From assembly GCA_036276255.1 (NCBI GenBank), contig DASUPK010000060.1, positions 1 through 51,142 on the forward strand: DNA of 51,142 bases, in the 5' to 3' direction. Numbering within the stretch: position 1 is the stretch's first letter; the number at the start of each line of letters is the position of its first letter. The translations under genes were made by a program, and so were the position numbers. This document shows, piece after piece, positions 23,862 through 31,301 of the stretch. Below the pieces are notes generated by a model. The model had not been told where the DNA came from. It saw only the letters and a program-made list of their open reading frames with translations, and made no database searches. The DNA is from DASUPK01 sp036276255. GTDB taxonomy: Bacteria > Actinomycetota > Thermoleophilia > Solirubrobacterales > 70-9.

Positions 23862-24876
23862 GTCGCCCCACCTGCCCTCCCCTCGCGGGCCCCTCAGCGA
23901 GGCATTGATAGGCCTCCTGAGCGAGCCTTCCTCGACAGGCAGCGCCGCGCCGGACCCGTCCGCCGCGTCATCTGCGGACGGGGCTCTCGGTGAGGACCTG
24001 CAGCTCTCGCTCTATCTCCTCTACGAGCTCCATTACCGCGGCTTCGCGGAAGCGGACGAGAGCTGGGAGTGGCATCCGGAGTTGCTCGGCCTGAGGGCGA
24101 TGCTCGAGGCGGACTTCGAGGCGGCTCTTCGTGGTCAGGTCCCGGGCCACGAGGACCGCGACGACCCCACTGGCCTCGGTGGCGAGATCCGAAGCCTGAT
24201 CGATCAGGATGACGGACCTCAGCTGTCCGGCTATATGGAACGCCGGGCGACGGTCGAGCAGTTTCGCGAGTTCCTCATCCACCGTTCTGCGTACCAGCTC
24301 AAGGAGGCCGATCCGCACTCCTGGGCGATCCCCCGGCTCGATGGGCCGGCGAAGGCCGCCCTCGTCGAGGTGCAGGCGGACGAGTACGGCGGCGGTCGTC
24401 CTGATCGCGTTCACGCGACCCTCTTCGCAAAGGCGATGCGCGCTCTCGAGCTGAATTCGGAGTACGGCGCGTACCTGGACCGCATCCCGGCGGTCACGCT
24501 CGCCACCGTAAACGTGATGTCTCTCTTCGGCCTTCACCGGCGGCTGCGCGGGGCGATCGTCGGCCACCTGGCGGCCTTCGAGACCACCTCCCCGATCCCC
24601 AACGGCCGCTACGCCAAGGGTCTCCGCCGGCTGGGCTTCGGCGAGAACGCCCTGGATTTCTTCGACGAGCACGTCGAGGCGGACTCGGTCCACGAGAACA
24701 TCGCCGTCTATGACATGGCTGGGGGGCTCGCGCTCGCCGAGCCGGAGCTCGCGGGGGACATCCTCTTCGGCGTTCGCGCGCTGCTCCATCTGGACGCACG
24801 CTTCGCTGGCCACCTGCTTGGCCGCTGGGAGCGGGACGACACCTCGCTGCTATATCCCGTCGCAAGCGCGCGATAG
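23860..24876 (+). CDS. Iron-containing redox enzyme (haem-oxygenase-like fold)
   Basis: A 338-residue all-helical protein of the haem-oxygenase-like diiron group (PF14518 style): LYLLYELHYRGF near residue 50, WEWHPELLGLR, then QADEYGGGRPDRVHATLF, and EHVEADSVHENIAV, giving several His/Glu residues able to bind two iron atoms. The reaction is unknown for this member; relatives oxidise amines or fatty acids. It is divergent from the CDGSH gene with overlapping start codons, and followed after 7 nt by a DUF72 gene. Confidence 0.82.
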   Translation: MSPHLPSPRGPLSEALIGLLSEPSSTGSAAPDPSAASSADGALGEDLQLSLYLLYELHYRGFAEADESWEWHPELLGLRAMLEADFEAALRGQVPGHEDRDDPTGLGGEIRSLIDQDDGPQLSGYMERRATVEQFREFLIHRSAYQLKEADPHSWAIPRLDGPAKAALVEVQADEYGGGRPDRVHATLFAKAMRALELNSEYGAYLDRIPAVTLATVNVMSLFGLHRRLRGAIVGHLAAFETTSPIPNGRYAKGLRRLGFGENALDFFDEHVEADSVHENIAVYDMAGGLALAEPELAGDILFGVRALLHLDARFAGHLLGRWERDDTSLLYPVASAR

Positions 24877-24883
24877 TCATGGG

Positions 24884-25774
24884 GTGACGATCGTCGTCGG
24901 CACCTCGAGCTGGTCCGATCCGGGCTTCGTCGAGCACTGGTACCCGCAGGGACTCGCGGCGAAGGAGCGCCTCAACTTCTACGCGGAGCGCTTCGATGCG
25001 GTGGAGCTCAACTCGAGCTTCTATGCGATCCCGTCGGCGAAGGCAGCGGAGGGCTGGGCCGAGCGGACGCCGGACGGCTTCCAGTTCGACGTCAAGCTCC
25101 ACAAGCTCCTCTCACACCACGCCGCGCAGCTGCGGGAGCTGCCACCCGACCTGCGCGATGAGGCCGAGACGAACGAGCGGGGCCGCGTGCTCCTCGACCC
25201 GGCGCTGCTCGACGAGATGGTGCGACGCACCGCCGAGGCAATGCAGCCTCTGGCGGACGCGGGCAAGCTCGGCGCCTATCTCCTACAGCTCACGCCGGCC
25301 TTCGACCCTCGTGAGAACGAGCTGGACGAGCTCGCCCCGGTGATTGACGGCCTCGCCCCCACCCCGGTCGCGGTCGAATTTCGCCGGCGCAGCTGGGCTT
25401 CCTCGAAGCGGTTCGAGGAGGTTCTCGACTGGCTCTCGGCGCACGACGCGGTCTTCGTCTGCGTCGATACGCCGCCGGGCGATCACGTGCCGATCTTCCC
25501 GCCGATCGACGCGGTGACCCGCGACTCCCTCGCCTACATGCGCTGTCACGGCCGCAACACAGAGGGCTACCTGCACGGACGCAGCGTCGCCGAGCGGTTC
25601 GACTACGACTACCCGAAGGAAGAGCTGGAGGAGATCGCCGGGCGGGCGAAGGCGCTCGGCACCGACGCCGAGCAGGTGCACGTGATGTTCAACAACAACG
25701 CCCGGGAGCTGGCGCCGAAGGCGGCCCGAGCCCTGCGCGGAATCCTCGGTCAGGACCCAGGCCCCGGACCCTAG
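24884..25774 (+). CDS. DUF72 domain protein (second of two)
   Basis: A 296-residue DUF72 TIM-barrel paralogue of the gene at 19381-20115: VGTSSWSDPGFVEHWYPQG, FDAVELNSSFYAIPSA, YLLQLTPAFDPREN, VAVEFRRRSWAS, and HVMFNNNARELAPKAA. It is about 50 residues longer, from an insertion after the third strand (LHKLLSHHAAQLRELP). The function is not established. The start is GTG 24884, because an in-frame stretch upstream belongs to the preceding gene's overlap. Confidence 0.9.
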   Translation: MTIVVGTSSWSDPGFVEHWYPQGLAAKERLNFYAERFDAVELNSSFYAIPSAKAAEGWAERTPDGFQFDVKLHKLLSHHAAQLRELPPDLRDEAETNERGRVLLDPALLDEMVRRTAEAMQPLADAGKLGAYLLQLTPAFDPRENELDELAPVIDGLAPTPVAVEFRRRSWASSKRFEEVLDWLSAHDAVFVCVDTPPGDHVPIFPPIDAVTRDSLAYMRCHGRNTEGYLHGRSVAERFDYDYPKEELEEIAGRAKALGTDAEQVHVMFNNNARELAPKAARALRGILGQDPGPGP

Positions 25775-25826
25775 GGCGCGCTGTTTACGCCCCGTGGCGG
25801 AAGCCTCCAAATAAGGTAGGGCTGTT

Positions 25827-25832
25827 TACGGT
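25827..25832 (+). promoter_or_regulatory. -10 box TACGGT for the small leader ORF
   Basis: TACGGT is exactly 7 nt before GTG 25840. It sits just after the second copy of a 10-bp direct repeat (GCTGTTTACG at 25780-25789 and 25821-25830). Confidence 0.45.
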
Positions 25833-25839
25833 ACGAGGA

Positions 25840-25938
25840 GTGGGGTCCAAACAAGAGGCACTCAAAAAAAGACCGGCGAGGCGACCCCAGGGGGATGAAG
25901 GCCGCCTCGCCGGGTTGGCCAACGTGCTGGACGCCTAA
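25840..25938 (+). CDS. Possible 32-residue leader peptide upstream of ccdA
   Basis: A GTG start at leaderless distance from TACGGT opens a 32-codon frame ending in TAA at 25936-25938. The peptide begins MGSKQEALKKRPARRP and ends LAGLANVLDA. It is basic and hydrophilic with no membrane segment. Its codons contain a perfect 11-bp inverted repeat. It may be a small protein or a regulatory leader peptide; a chance ORF is possible. Confidence 0.4.
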   Translation: MGSKQEALKKRPARRPQGDEGRLAGLANVLDA

Positions 25939-25998
25939 AAAACGGATGCCGTTGGCCGGGGGATCCGGATGCAAGCCAACCCTACGGGCGCCCGTAGG
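25873..25998 (+). ncRNA. Candidate structured leader RNA before ccdA
   Basis: This intergenic stretch (25775-26106, over 300 bp and less GC-rich than its surroundings) holds three successive perfect stems. They are CCGGCGAGGCG/CGCCTCGCCGG (25873-25883 and 25903-25913), GGCCAAC/GTTGGCC (25917-25923 and 25951-25957), and an 18-bp palindrome at 25981-25998. I compared it by eye with the common riboswitch classes and recognise none. The rest of the region (25999-26106) shows no clear feature. Confidence 0.4.
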
Positions 25999-26106
25999 CA
26001 TGAACATCAGGGCAGAGCCGCAGATCCACTCCGTACAAATCACGGTGCTTGTGTTCTCCGCCTGGGAGCACGGGTCCGGGGCGTGCCGTCCGCCAGAATC
26101 CCTCGC

Positions 26107-26853
26107 ATGAGCAGCGACCCCACCGCCCTCCCCGGTCTTCTCACGGCCCTCGCGGCGGGGGTCGTCTCCTTCCTCTCCCCCTGCGTGCTGCCGCTGGTGC
26201 CCGGATACCTGTCCGCGGTGACGGGGGTGGCCGCGGCCGACCTGGAGCAGGCGAACTGGCGGCGGGTGATCGTCCCCAGCCTGCTCTTCGTCTTGAGCTT
26301 CTCGGCGATCTTCATCCTGCTCGGTCTCGGAGCCACCTCGATCGGCAGCGCGCTGCAGGAGCACCAGGTCCTGCTCGACAAGATCGCGGCCTGGGTGATC
26401 ATCGCGATGGGGGTCTTCTTCATCAGCGCGCTACTCCTCCCGCAGCTCAACCGGGAGTGGCACGTCGAGGGGCTGCTGGAGCGAGCCGGCACCGGAGGGC
26501 CGCTGGTGGCGGGACTCGCCTTCGGACTGGCCTGGACGCCGTGCATCGGCCCCACCCTCGCCGCCATCCTGAGCGCGGCAGCGGTCTCCGGCTCGGCGCT
26601 GCACGGGGGCCTGCTGCTTGCGGTCTACTCGGCCGGGCTCGCGATCCCCTTCCTGCTCACCTCGGTCGCCTTCAGCCGGATGACGACGGCCTTCTCCGTC
26701 GTCAAGCGCCACTACCCGCTGATCATGGCGATCGGCGGCGTCATCCTGATCGCGTTCGGCGTCGCGATCCTGACCGGCTGGTTCGACACCTTCAACCGCT
26801 GGGCGCAGGACCTGCTCAACAGCCTCGGGATCAACTTCTCGGCGAACGTCTAG
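26107..26853 (+). CDS. ccdA: Cytochrome c biogenesis / thiol-disulfide membrane protein CcdA
   Basis: A 248-residue, six-helix membrane protein of the CcdA/DsbD family that carries reducing equivalents from cytoplasmic thioredoxin across the membrane. The two redox cysteines are in SPCVLPLVPGYLS (helix 1) and TPCIGPTLAAIL (helix 4). The frame is open back to 25969, but MSSDPTALPGLL is the natural start. Genomic partners may be the thioredoxin-like genes in this window, though none is adjacent. A structured region of 330 bp precedes it. Confidence 0.93.
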   Translation: MSSDPTALPGLLTALAAGVVSFLSPCVLPLVPGYLSAVTGVAAADLEQANWRRVIVPSLLFVLSFSAIFILLGLGATSIGSALQEHQVLLDKIAAWVIIAMGVFFISALLLPQLNREWHVEGLLERAGTGGPLVAGLAFGLAWTPCIGPTLAAILSAAAVSGSALHGGLLLAVYSAGLAIPFLLTSVAFSRMTTAFSVVKRHYPLIMAIGGVILIAFGVAILTGWFDTFNRWAQDLLNSLGINFSANV

Positions 26854-26921
26854 CCTCGGAGGGAATCCCGAAATGGAGAGGCCTCGTAGCTCATTCGTAA
26901 ACCCAAAGGACGGAGTGAACG

Positions 26922-27728
26922 ATGAACGCGAACAAGGCACTGTGGGAGAAAGGCGACTTCACGCGCATCGCGGAGACGATGCGGGAGAGCGGCGAGGCCC
27001 TCGTTGAGACGCTGGGCATCACGGAAGGAATGCAGGTACTCGACCTCGGGTGTGGAGACGGAACCACCGCGATTCCCGAAGCTCAGCGCGGAGCAGAGGT
27101 GCTGGGAGTCGACATCTCCAGCAACCTGGTCGAGGCGGCCAACGCGCGGGCGAAGGCGCTCGGCCTCACCAACATCCGGATCGAGGAGGGCGACGCCACC
27201 GACCTGAGCGGGATCGACGACGAGAGGTTCGACCTCGTCGTCAGCTTCTTCGGGGCGATGTTCGCCCCCAAGCCGTTCGACGTGGCGAAGGAGATGGTTC
27301 GCGTCACCAAGCCCGGCGGCCGCATCGTGATGGGCAACTGGATCCCGAACGACCCGACGCTGGTCGCGCAGATCCTGAAGATCAGCGCCTCGTACTCCCC
27401 CCCGCCCCCCGAGGGCTTCGTCAGCCCGGTGACCTGGGGCGTCGAGGAGAACGTCGTCGAGCGGTTCACTGAGGCCGGAGTCCCGGAGGAGAGGATCTCG
27501 TGCGAACGGGACACCTACACGTTCAACTACGACGGGACACCCGCCGAGCTCGTGGCGATCTTCAGGGACTACTACGGACCGACCATGAACGCGTTCGAGG
27601 CGGCCGCGGCGGACGGCGGCGAGGGCGACCTCCAGGGTGAGCTCGAGTCCCTCTTCGAGGAGCAGAACACGAGCGACCAGGGCACCTCGATCCCGGCCAC
27701 GTTCCTGCGGGTGACGGTGCAGCGATAG
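26922..27728 (+). CDS. Class I SAM-dependent methyltransferase
   Basis: A 268-residue methyltransferase with motif I VLDLGCGDGTTAIPEA near residue 39, motif II VLGVDISSNLVEAA, and motif IV VVSFFGAMFAPKPF. The C-terminal part (YTFNYDGTPAELVAIFRDYYGPTMNAFEAA) recalls UbiE-like enzymes acting on small organics. Substrate unknown. A good Shine-Dalgarno sequence (GGAG, 6 nt before the ATG) marks the start. It ends just before a 28-bp palindrome. Confidence 0.85.
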   Translation: MNANKALWEKGDFTRIAETMRESGEALVETLGITEGMQVLDLGCGDGTTAIPEAQRGAEVLGVDISSNLVEAANARAKALGLTNIRIEEGDATDLSGIDDERFDLVVSFFGAMFAPKPFDVAKEMVRVTKPGGRIVMGNWIPNDPTLVAQILKISASYSPPPPEGFVSPVTWGVEENVVERFTEAGVPEERISCERDTYTFNYDGTPAELVAIFRDYYGPTMNAFEAAAADGGEGDLQGELESLFEEQNTSDQGTSIPATFLRVTVQR

Positions 27729-27736
27729 CTTGGGGG

Positions 27737-27764
27737 AGGGAACTGGCTGGCCAGCCAGTTCCCT
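27737..27764 (+). terminator. 28-bp perfect palindrome before the flavin monooxygenase gene
   Basis: Positions 27737-27764 are a perfect 14+14 palindrome without loop, centred on TGGCCA. The last base is the first T of a TAGACT box. It may be a tractless terminator of the methyltransferase gene or an operator for the monooxygenase promoter. Confidence 0.55.
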
Positions 27765-27769
27765 AGACT
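27764..27769 (+). promoter_or_regulatory. -10 box TAGACT for the flavin monooxygenase gene
   Basis: TAGACT is 13 nt before ATG 27783, so the transcript would have a leader of only a few nucleotides. Confidence 0.4.
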
Positions 27770-27782
27770 CCCTCGGGCCTCG

Positions 27783-29159
27783 ATGTCAGCCAAGCCCACC
27801 ACCTGCGTAATCGGCGCCGGCATCAGCGGTCTCACCACCGGTAAGGCCTTCAGCGACTGGGGTCTGCCCTACACGTGCTTCGAGGCAAGCGACGACATCG
27901 GCGGCAACTGGTACTTCGGCAATCCCAACGGCCGCTCCTCGGCCTACCAGTCGCTGCACATCGACACCTCCCGCGACGGCGTCTCGTTCCGGGACATGCC
28001 GATGGGCCCCGACGAGTACCCGGACTACCCCCACCACACCCAGATTCTGGACTACCTGCACCGCTACGCGGACGCCTTCTCGCTGCGCGACGGGATCCGC
28101 TTCTCGACCCCAGTCGAGCATGCCGAGCGGAAGCCGAACGGCGGCTGGGAGATCACCCTGGGCGACGGATCGAGCCAGGAGTTCGACTTCCTCGTCGTCG
28201 GCAACGGCCACCACTGGGACCCCCGCTACCCGGACTTCCCGGGCCAGTTCGACGGCGAGACCATCCACTCCCATCACTACATCGGCCCCGACGACCCGAT
28301 CGACCTCTACGGCAAACGGGTCCTGGTCGTCGGGATCGGCAACAGCGCCGTCGACATCGTCTCGGAGCTCTCCCGAAAGGGAGTCGCCGAGAAGGTCTTC
28401 CTCTCCACCCGCAGTGGAGCCTGGGTGATGCCCAAGTACTTCATGGGGCGCCCGATGGACACGATGGTGAAGATCAACCCGCGCCTTCCGCTGGGTCTCC
28501 AACGGCGCATGGCACGCATCCTCCCCCGGCTCGCCTCGGGCCGCATGGAGGATTTCGGGCTCCCCCATCCCAACCACAACTTCCTCGAGGCCCATCCGAC
28601 CGTCTCCAGCGAGCTCCTGCTCCGTCTCGGCTCCGGCGACGCGGTGGCGAAGGCGAACGTCGAGCGGCTCGATGGCCGCAGCGTCGTCTTCGAGGACGGC
28701 TCGGTCGAGGAGATCGACGTGATCGTCTACGCGACGGGCTACAAGATCACCTTCCCATTCTTCGACGAGGACTTCCTCTCGGCGCCTGAGAACCGCTTCC
28801 CGCTCTACAAGCGGGTCTTCAAGCCGGGGATCGACGATCTCGCCTTCGTCGGCTTCGCCCAGACCATTCCGACCCTGTTCCCGTTCTGCGAGGTGCAGTC
28901 GAAGCTGGTCGCGCGCTACGCCGGCGGCGACTACGCCCTGCCGCCGGTCAGCGAGATGGAGGAGACGATCCGCCGCGACCAGCAGATCCATTCCGGTGCG
29001 TACACCGATCGCCCCCGCCACACGATGCAGATCGAGTGGTACACGTACGAACACGACATCTGGACGCGGGAGATCCCGGCCGGCCGCGAGCGCGCCGCAC
29101 AGGGACTGGCGCCGAAGCTCGCCGGCCGCGTCCTGACCGCGGAGGCCGCAGCTGCCTGA
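27783..29159 (+). CDS. Flavin-containing monooxygenase
   Basis: A 458-residue FMO-type NAD(P)H- and FAD-dependent oxygenase. The FAD Rossmann motif is GAGISG near residue 11. The FMO fingerprint F-x-G-x3-H-x3-Y is FDGETIHSHHY. The NADPH motif is GIGNSAVDIV near residue 187, and VIYATGYK near residue 318. Members oxidise N or S atoms of xenobiotics or carry out Baeyer-Villiger reactions; the substrate is unknown. The last codons, GCTGCCTGA, contain the CTG start of the next gene. Confidence 0.94.
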   Translation: MSAKPTTCVIGAGISGLTTGKAFSDWGLPYTCFEASDDIGGNWYFGNPNGRSSAYQSLHIDTSRDGVSFRDMPMGPDEYPDYPHHTQILDYLHRYADAFSLRDGIRFSTPVEHAERKPNGGWEITLGDGSSQEFDFLVVGNGHHWDPRYPDFPGQFDGETIHSHHYIGPDDPIDLYGKRVLVVGIGNSAVDIVSELSRKGVAEKVFLSTRSGAWVMPKYFMGRPMDTMVKINPRLPLGLQRRMARILPRLASGRMEDFGLPHPNHNFLEAHPTVSSELLLRLGSGDAVAKANVERLDGRSVVFEDGSVEEIDVIVYATGYKITFPFFDEDFLSAPENRFPLYKRVFKPGIDDLAFVGFAQTIPTLFPFCEVQSKLVARYAGGDYALPPVSEMEETIRRDQQIHSGAYTDRPRHTMQIEWYTYEHDIWTREIPAGRERAAQGLAPKLAGRVLTAEAAAA

Positions 29160-30102
29160 GCGGATCGACGTTTCCTTCCCCGCACACGGGGAGACCCTCG
29201 CCGCCTGGCACCTGACCGGCGAGGGCGACGCCTTCGCGGGCGAGCGCGGGCGTCCCTGCGTCGTCATGGCGCACGGCTTCGGCGGCACCAAGGACTCCGG
29301 GCTCCTCCCCTTCGCCGAGGCCTTCGCCGAGGCCGGGCTCGACGTGCTGCTCTTCGACTACCGTTGCTTCGGCGGCTCGACCGGCGAGCCCCGGCAGTTC
29401 GCCTGGCCGCCGCGTCACCGAGAGGACTACCGCGCCGCGATCGAGTTCGCCCGAGGCCTGGATGGGGTCGATCCCGACCGGATCGTCCTCTGGGGCACCT
29501 CGTGGTCCGGAGGGCACGCCGTCTACGTCGCGGCGGAGGACGCGCGCATCGCCGCGACGATCTGCCAGACGCCGGACCTCGACGGGGTGGCCACGCTTCG
29601 CCAGATCGGCAAGTACGCGGGCCTTGTGCAGCAGCTTCGGCTGACGATGGTGGGAGTCCGTGACACCCTGCGGATGCTGCGCGGCCAGGAGGCCCTGATG
29701 ATCCCCACGGTCGGCCATCCCGGCGAGCTGGCGGGCATGAGCAGCGAGGAGTCCGAGCCCGGCATGCTCGCGATCGCCGGCCCGACCTGGCGCAACGAGG
29801 TGACGGGCCGCGCGGTGTTCGCCGAGTGGACCAACCGGGCGATCACGCGCATGGACAGGATTCGATCCCCGATCCTCGTCGCGATCGCGGATCGCGATTC
29901 GGTGGCTCCCTCCGCCGCTGCGCGCGCCGCCGCATGGCGCGCCAAGGGCCACGTCGAGGTCCGGGACTACCCGTGCACGCACTTCGACATCTACGTCGGC
30001 GATTGGCGAGACCGCGCCGTCGCCGACCAGCTCCACTTCCTGCGGCGCCACCTCGGTGCCGTGGAAGCCGGCGTGCCGGTCGCTCTAAGCTCAGAGACGT
30101 GA
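29152..30102 (+). CDS. Alpha/beta hydrolase (acyl-peptidase/esterase type), apparent CTG start
   Basis: A 316-residue alpha/beta hydrolase with the oxyanion motif AHGFGGTKDSG, the nucleophile elbow GTSWSGGHAV, an acidic residue in AIADRDSVAP and a catalytic His in CTHFDIYVG. The first ATG in frame (29266) would delete the first two strands (RIDVSFPAHGETLAAWHL), which read as real protein. CTG 29152 is preceded by GGAGG (29141-29145) at 6-nt spacing and overlaps the monooxygenase stop by 8 nt. The coupling suggests a shared pathway: a hydrolase following an FMO or Baeyer-Villiger enzyme could cleave the ester product. That is inference. Confidence 0.85.
   Translation: MPERIDVSFPAHGETLAAWHLTGEGDAFAGERGRPCVVMAHGFGGTKDSGLLPFAEAFAEAGLDVLLFDYRCFGGSTGEPRQFAWPPRHREDYRAAIEFARGLDGVDPDRIVLWGTSWSGGHAVYVAAEDARIAATICQTPDLDGVATLRQIGKYAGLVQQLRLTMVGVRDTLRMLRGQEALMIPTVGHPGELAGMSSEESEPGMLAIAGPTWRNEVTGRAVFAEWTNRAITRMDRIRSPILVAIADRDSVAPSAAARAAAWRAKGHVEVRDYPCTHFDIYVGDWRDRAVADQLHFLRRHLGAVEAGVPVALSSET
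30086..30091 (+). promoter_or_regulatory. -10 box TAAGCT for the thioredoxin-TPR gene
   Basis: TAAGCT is 7 nt before GTG 30099, inside the end of the hydrolase gene. Confidence 0.5.
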
Positions 30103-30857
30103 TCAGCGACGTCAGCGAGCAGGAGTTCGAGGCCAAGGTCATCGAGCGCTCGAAGCAGGTACCGGTGGTCGTCGACTTCTGGGCCGAGTGGTGCGGCCCC
30201 TGCCGGACCCTCGGCCCTGCGATCGAAGACGCCGTGCGCAAGCGCAACGGTGAGATCGAGCTCGCCAAGGTCGACACCGATCGGAATCCGAACATTGCGA
30301 TGAAGTACGAGATCGCCAGCATCCCGGCCGTCAAGGCGTTCAAGGACGGCAAGGTCGTCTCCGAGTTCATCGGCGCCGTCCCCCCCGCCCGGATCGAGGC
30401 GTTCCTCAACGAGATCGTCCCGTCGGAGGCCGACCGGCTCGCTGAGTCCGGCGACGAGGATGATCTCCGCAAGGCGCTCGAGCTCGATCCGCGAAATGCC
30501 CCGGCGGCCGTCGGGCTCGGCCGGATCCTGCTCGCCCGCGGAGAGACCGAGCAGGCGCTCGAGACGCTCAGGCCTTTTCCCCACGACTTCGTCGCCGACG
30601 GGCTGTCCGCCCGCGCGGAGCTCTCGGCATCGGGGAACGGAGCGGATGCGGACGAGCTTCAGAAGGGCTTCGCGGCCTGGGACGAGGGCAATCCTGAGGG
30701 GGCGCTCGAGCAGTTGCAGACCGCGCTCACCTCGGAGCAGGACCCCGGTCGCAAGGACCAGGTGCGCCGCGTGATGGTCGCGATCTTCACCGAGCTGGGA
30801 GCGGATCACCCGCTGGCCCGGGAGCACCGCCGCCGCCTGGCGGCCGCGCTCAACTAA
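30099..30857 (+). CDS. Thioredoxin-TPR protein (CnoX/YbbN-like)
   Basis: A 252-residue protein: a thioredoxin domain (residues 1-110) with active site WAEWCGPC near residue 25 and the cis-Pro loop SIPAVKAF, followed by TPR-like helices (EADRLAESGDEDDLRKALEL to the end). This is the CnoX/YbbN layout, a chaperone-linked thioredoxin that protects clients from over-oxidation. Unlike E. coli CnoX, the CxxC pair is present, so it may be redox-active. The GTG start sits in the hydrolase stop region. Confidence 0.9.
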   Translation: MISDVSEQEFEAKVIERSKQVPVVVDFWAEWCGPCRTLGPAIEDAVRKRNGEIELAKVDTDRNPNIAMKYEIASIPAVKAFKDGKVVSEFIGAVPPARIEAFLNEIVPSEADRLAESGDEDDLRKALELDPRNAPAAVGLGRILLARGETEQALETLRPFPHDFVADGLSARAELSASGNGADADELQKGFAAWDEGNPEGALEQLQTALTSEQDPGRKDQVRRVMVAIFTELGADHPLAREHRRRLAAALN

Positions 30858-30883
30858 CGGGCGACCTTCTGAACGCAGGCCAT

Positions 30884-30902
30884 GACCGCCCGGGCCGCGG
30901 TC
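30884..30902 (+). terminator. Hairpin after the thioredoxin-TPR gene
   Basis: GACCGC (30884-30889) and GCGGTC (30897-30902) form a 6-bp stem with a 7-nt loop between two convergent genes. It is short and lacks a T-tract. Confidence 0.3.
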
Positions 30903-30947
30903 AACTCGCTGGACAGTTAGCCATCAGGTCGCGGTGACACGCGGCCG

Positions 30948-31244
30948 CTAGGCCGGAGGCTTCTCCATCGGGCCGCTCGGAACCGCGACCTCGATGGGAA
31001 TGCCGAGCGCCTCGGCCTCCTCGATGCCCTCGCCCTCCTGGTCGCGCGAGCAGATGATGCGGAAGGCGCCGGTGCCGAGCTCGGGGTCGGGGACGATCGG
31101 CAGGCCGCGGATCTCTTCCCAGCCGAGGCGCTCGCACTCGAACGGGTTCATTCGCACCTCGCTGGCCGGGAACGGGCAGTTCGAGTTGTGCTGATCGATT
31201 GCCCGCGAGATCGCTTCGAGATTCTTTGCCTCGGCGTTCGTCAC
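30948..31244 (-). CDS. Conserved-looking small protein of unknown function
   Basis: A 98-residue acidic protein that I do not recognise. It starts MTNAEAKNLEAISRAIDQ and has two cysteines outside any motif (CPFPASEV, IICSRDQEGEG). Composition and codon use look like a normal cytoplasmic protein. I chose GTG 31244 because TATTTT lies 8 nt upstream, although the frame stays open far into dinB antisense. It is divergent from dinB with a 57-bp intergenic region. Confidence 0.7.
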   Translation of the reverse strand: MTNAEAKNLEAISRAIDQHNSNCPFPASEVRMNPFECERLGWEEIRGLPIVPDPELGTGAFRIICSRDQEGEGIEEAEALGIPIEVAVPSGPMEKPPA

Positions 31245-31252
31245 CGCCGCCC

Positions 31253-31258
31253 AAAATA
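31253..31258 (-). promoter_or_regulatory. -10 box TATTTT for the unknown small protein
   Basis: Read on the minus strand, TATTTT is 8 nt before GTG 31244, in an otherwise GC-rich segment. Confidence 0.5.
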
Positions 31259-31301
31259 GCGCCCTCCGACTGGGAGCGGGCGTAATCTCATCCGGTCGCA
31301 G

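Noticed and set aside
25780..25910. SRP (4.5S) RNA, because of CTGTTTAC and a GGCGGAAGCC stretch
   Set aside because: The conserved GGTCAGGTCCGGAAGGAAGC core of SRP RNA is absent.
25969..26106. N-terminal extension of ccdA from ATG 25969
   Set aside because: The extension is Arg-rich, precedes a protein that starts naturally at 26107, and overlaps the structured leader; no membrane or signal feature.
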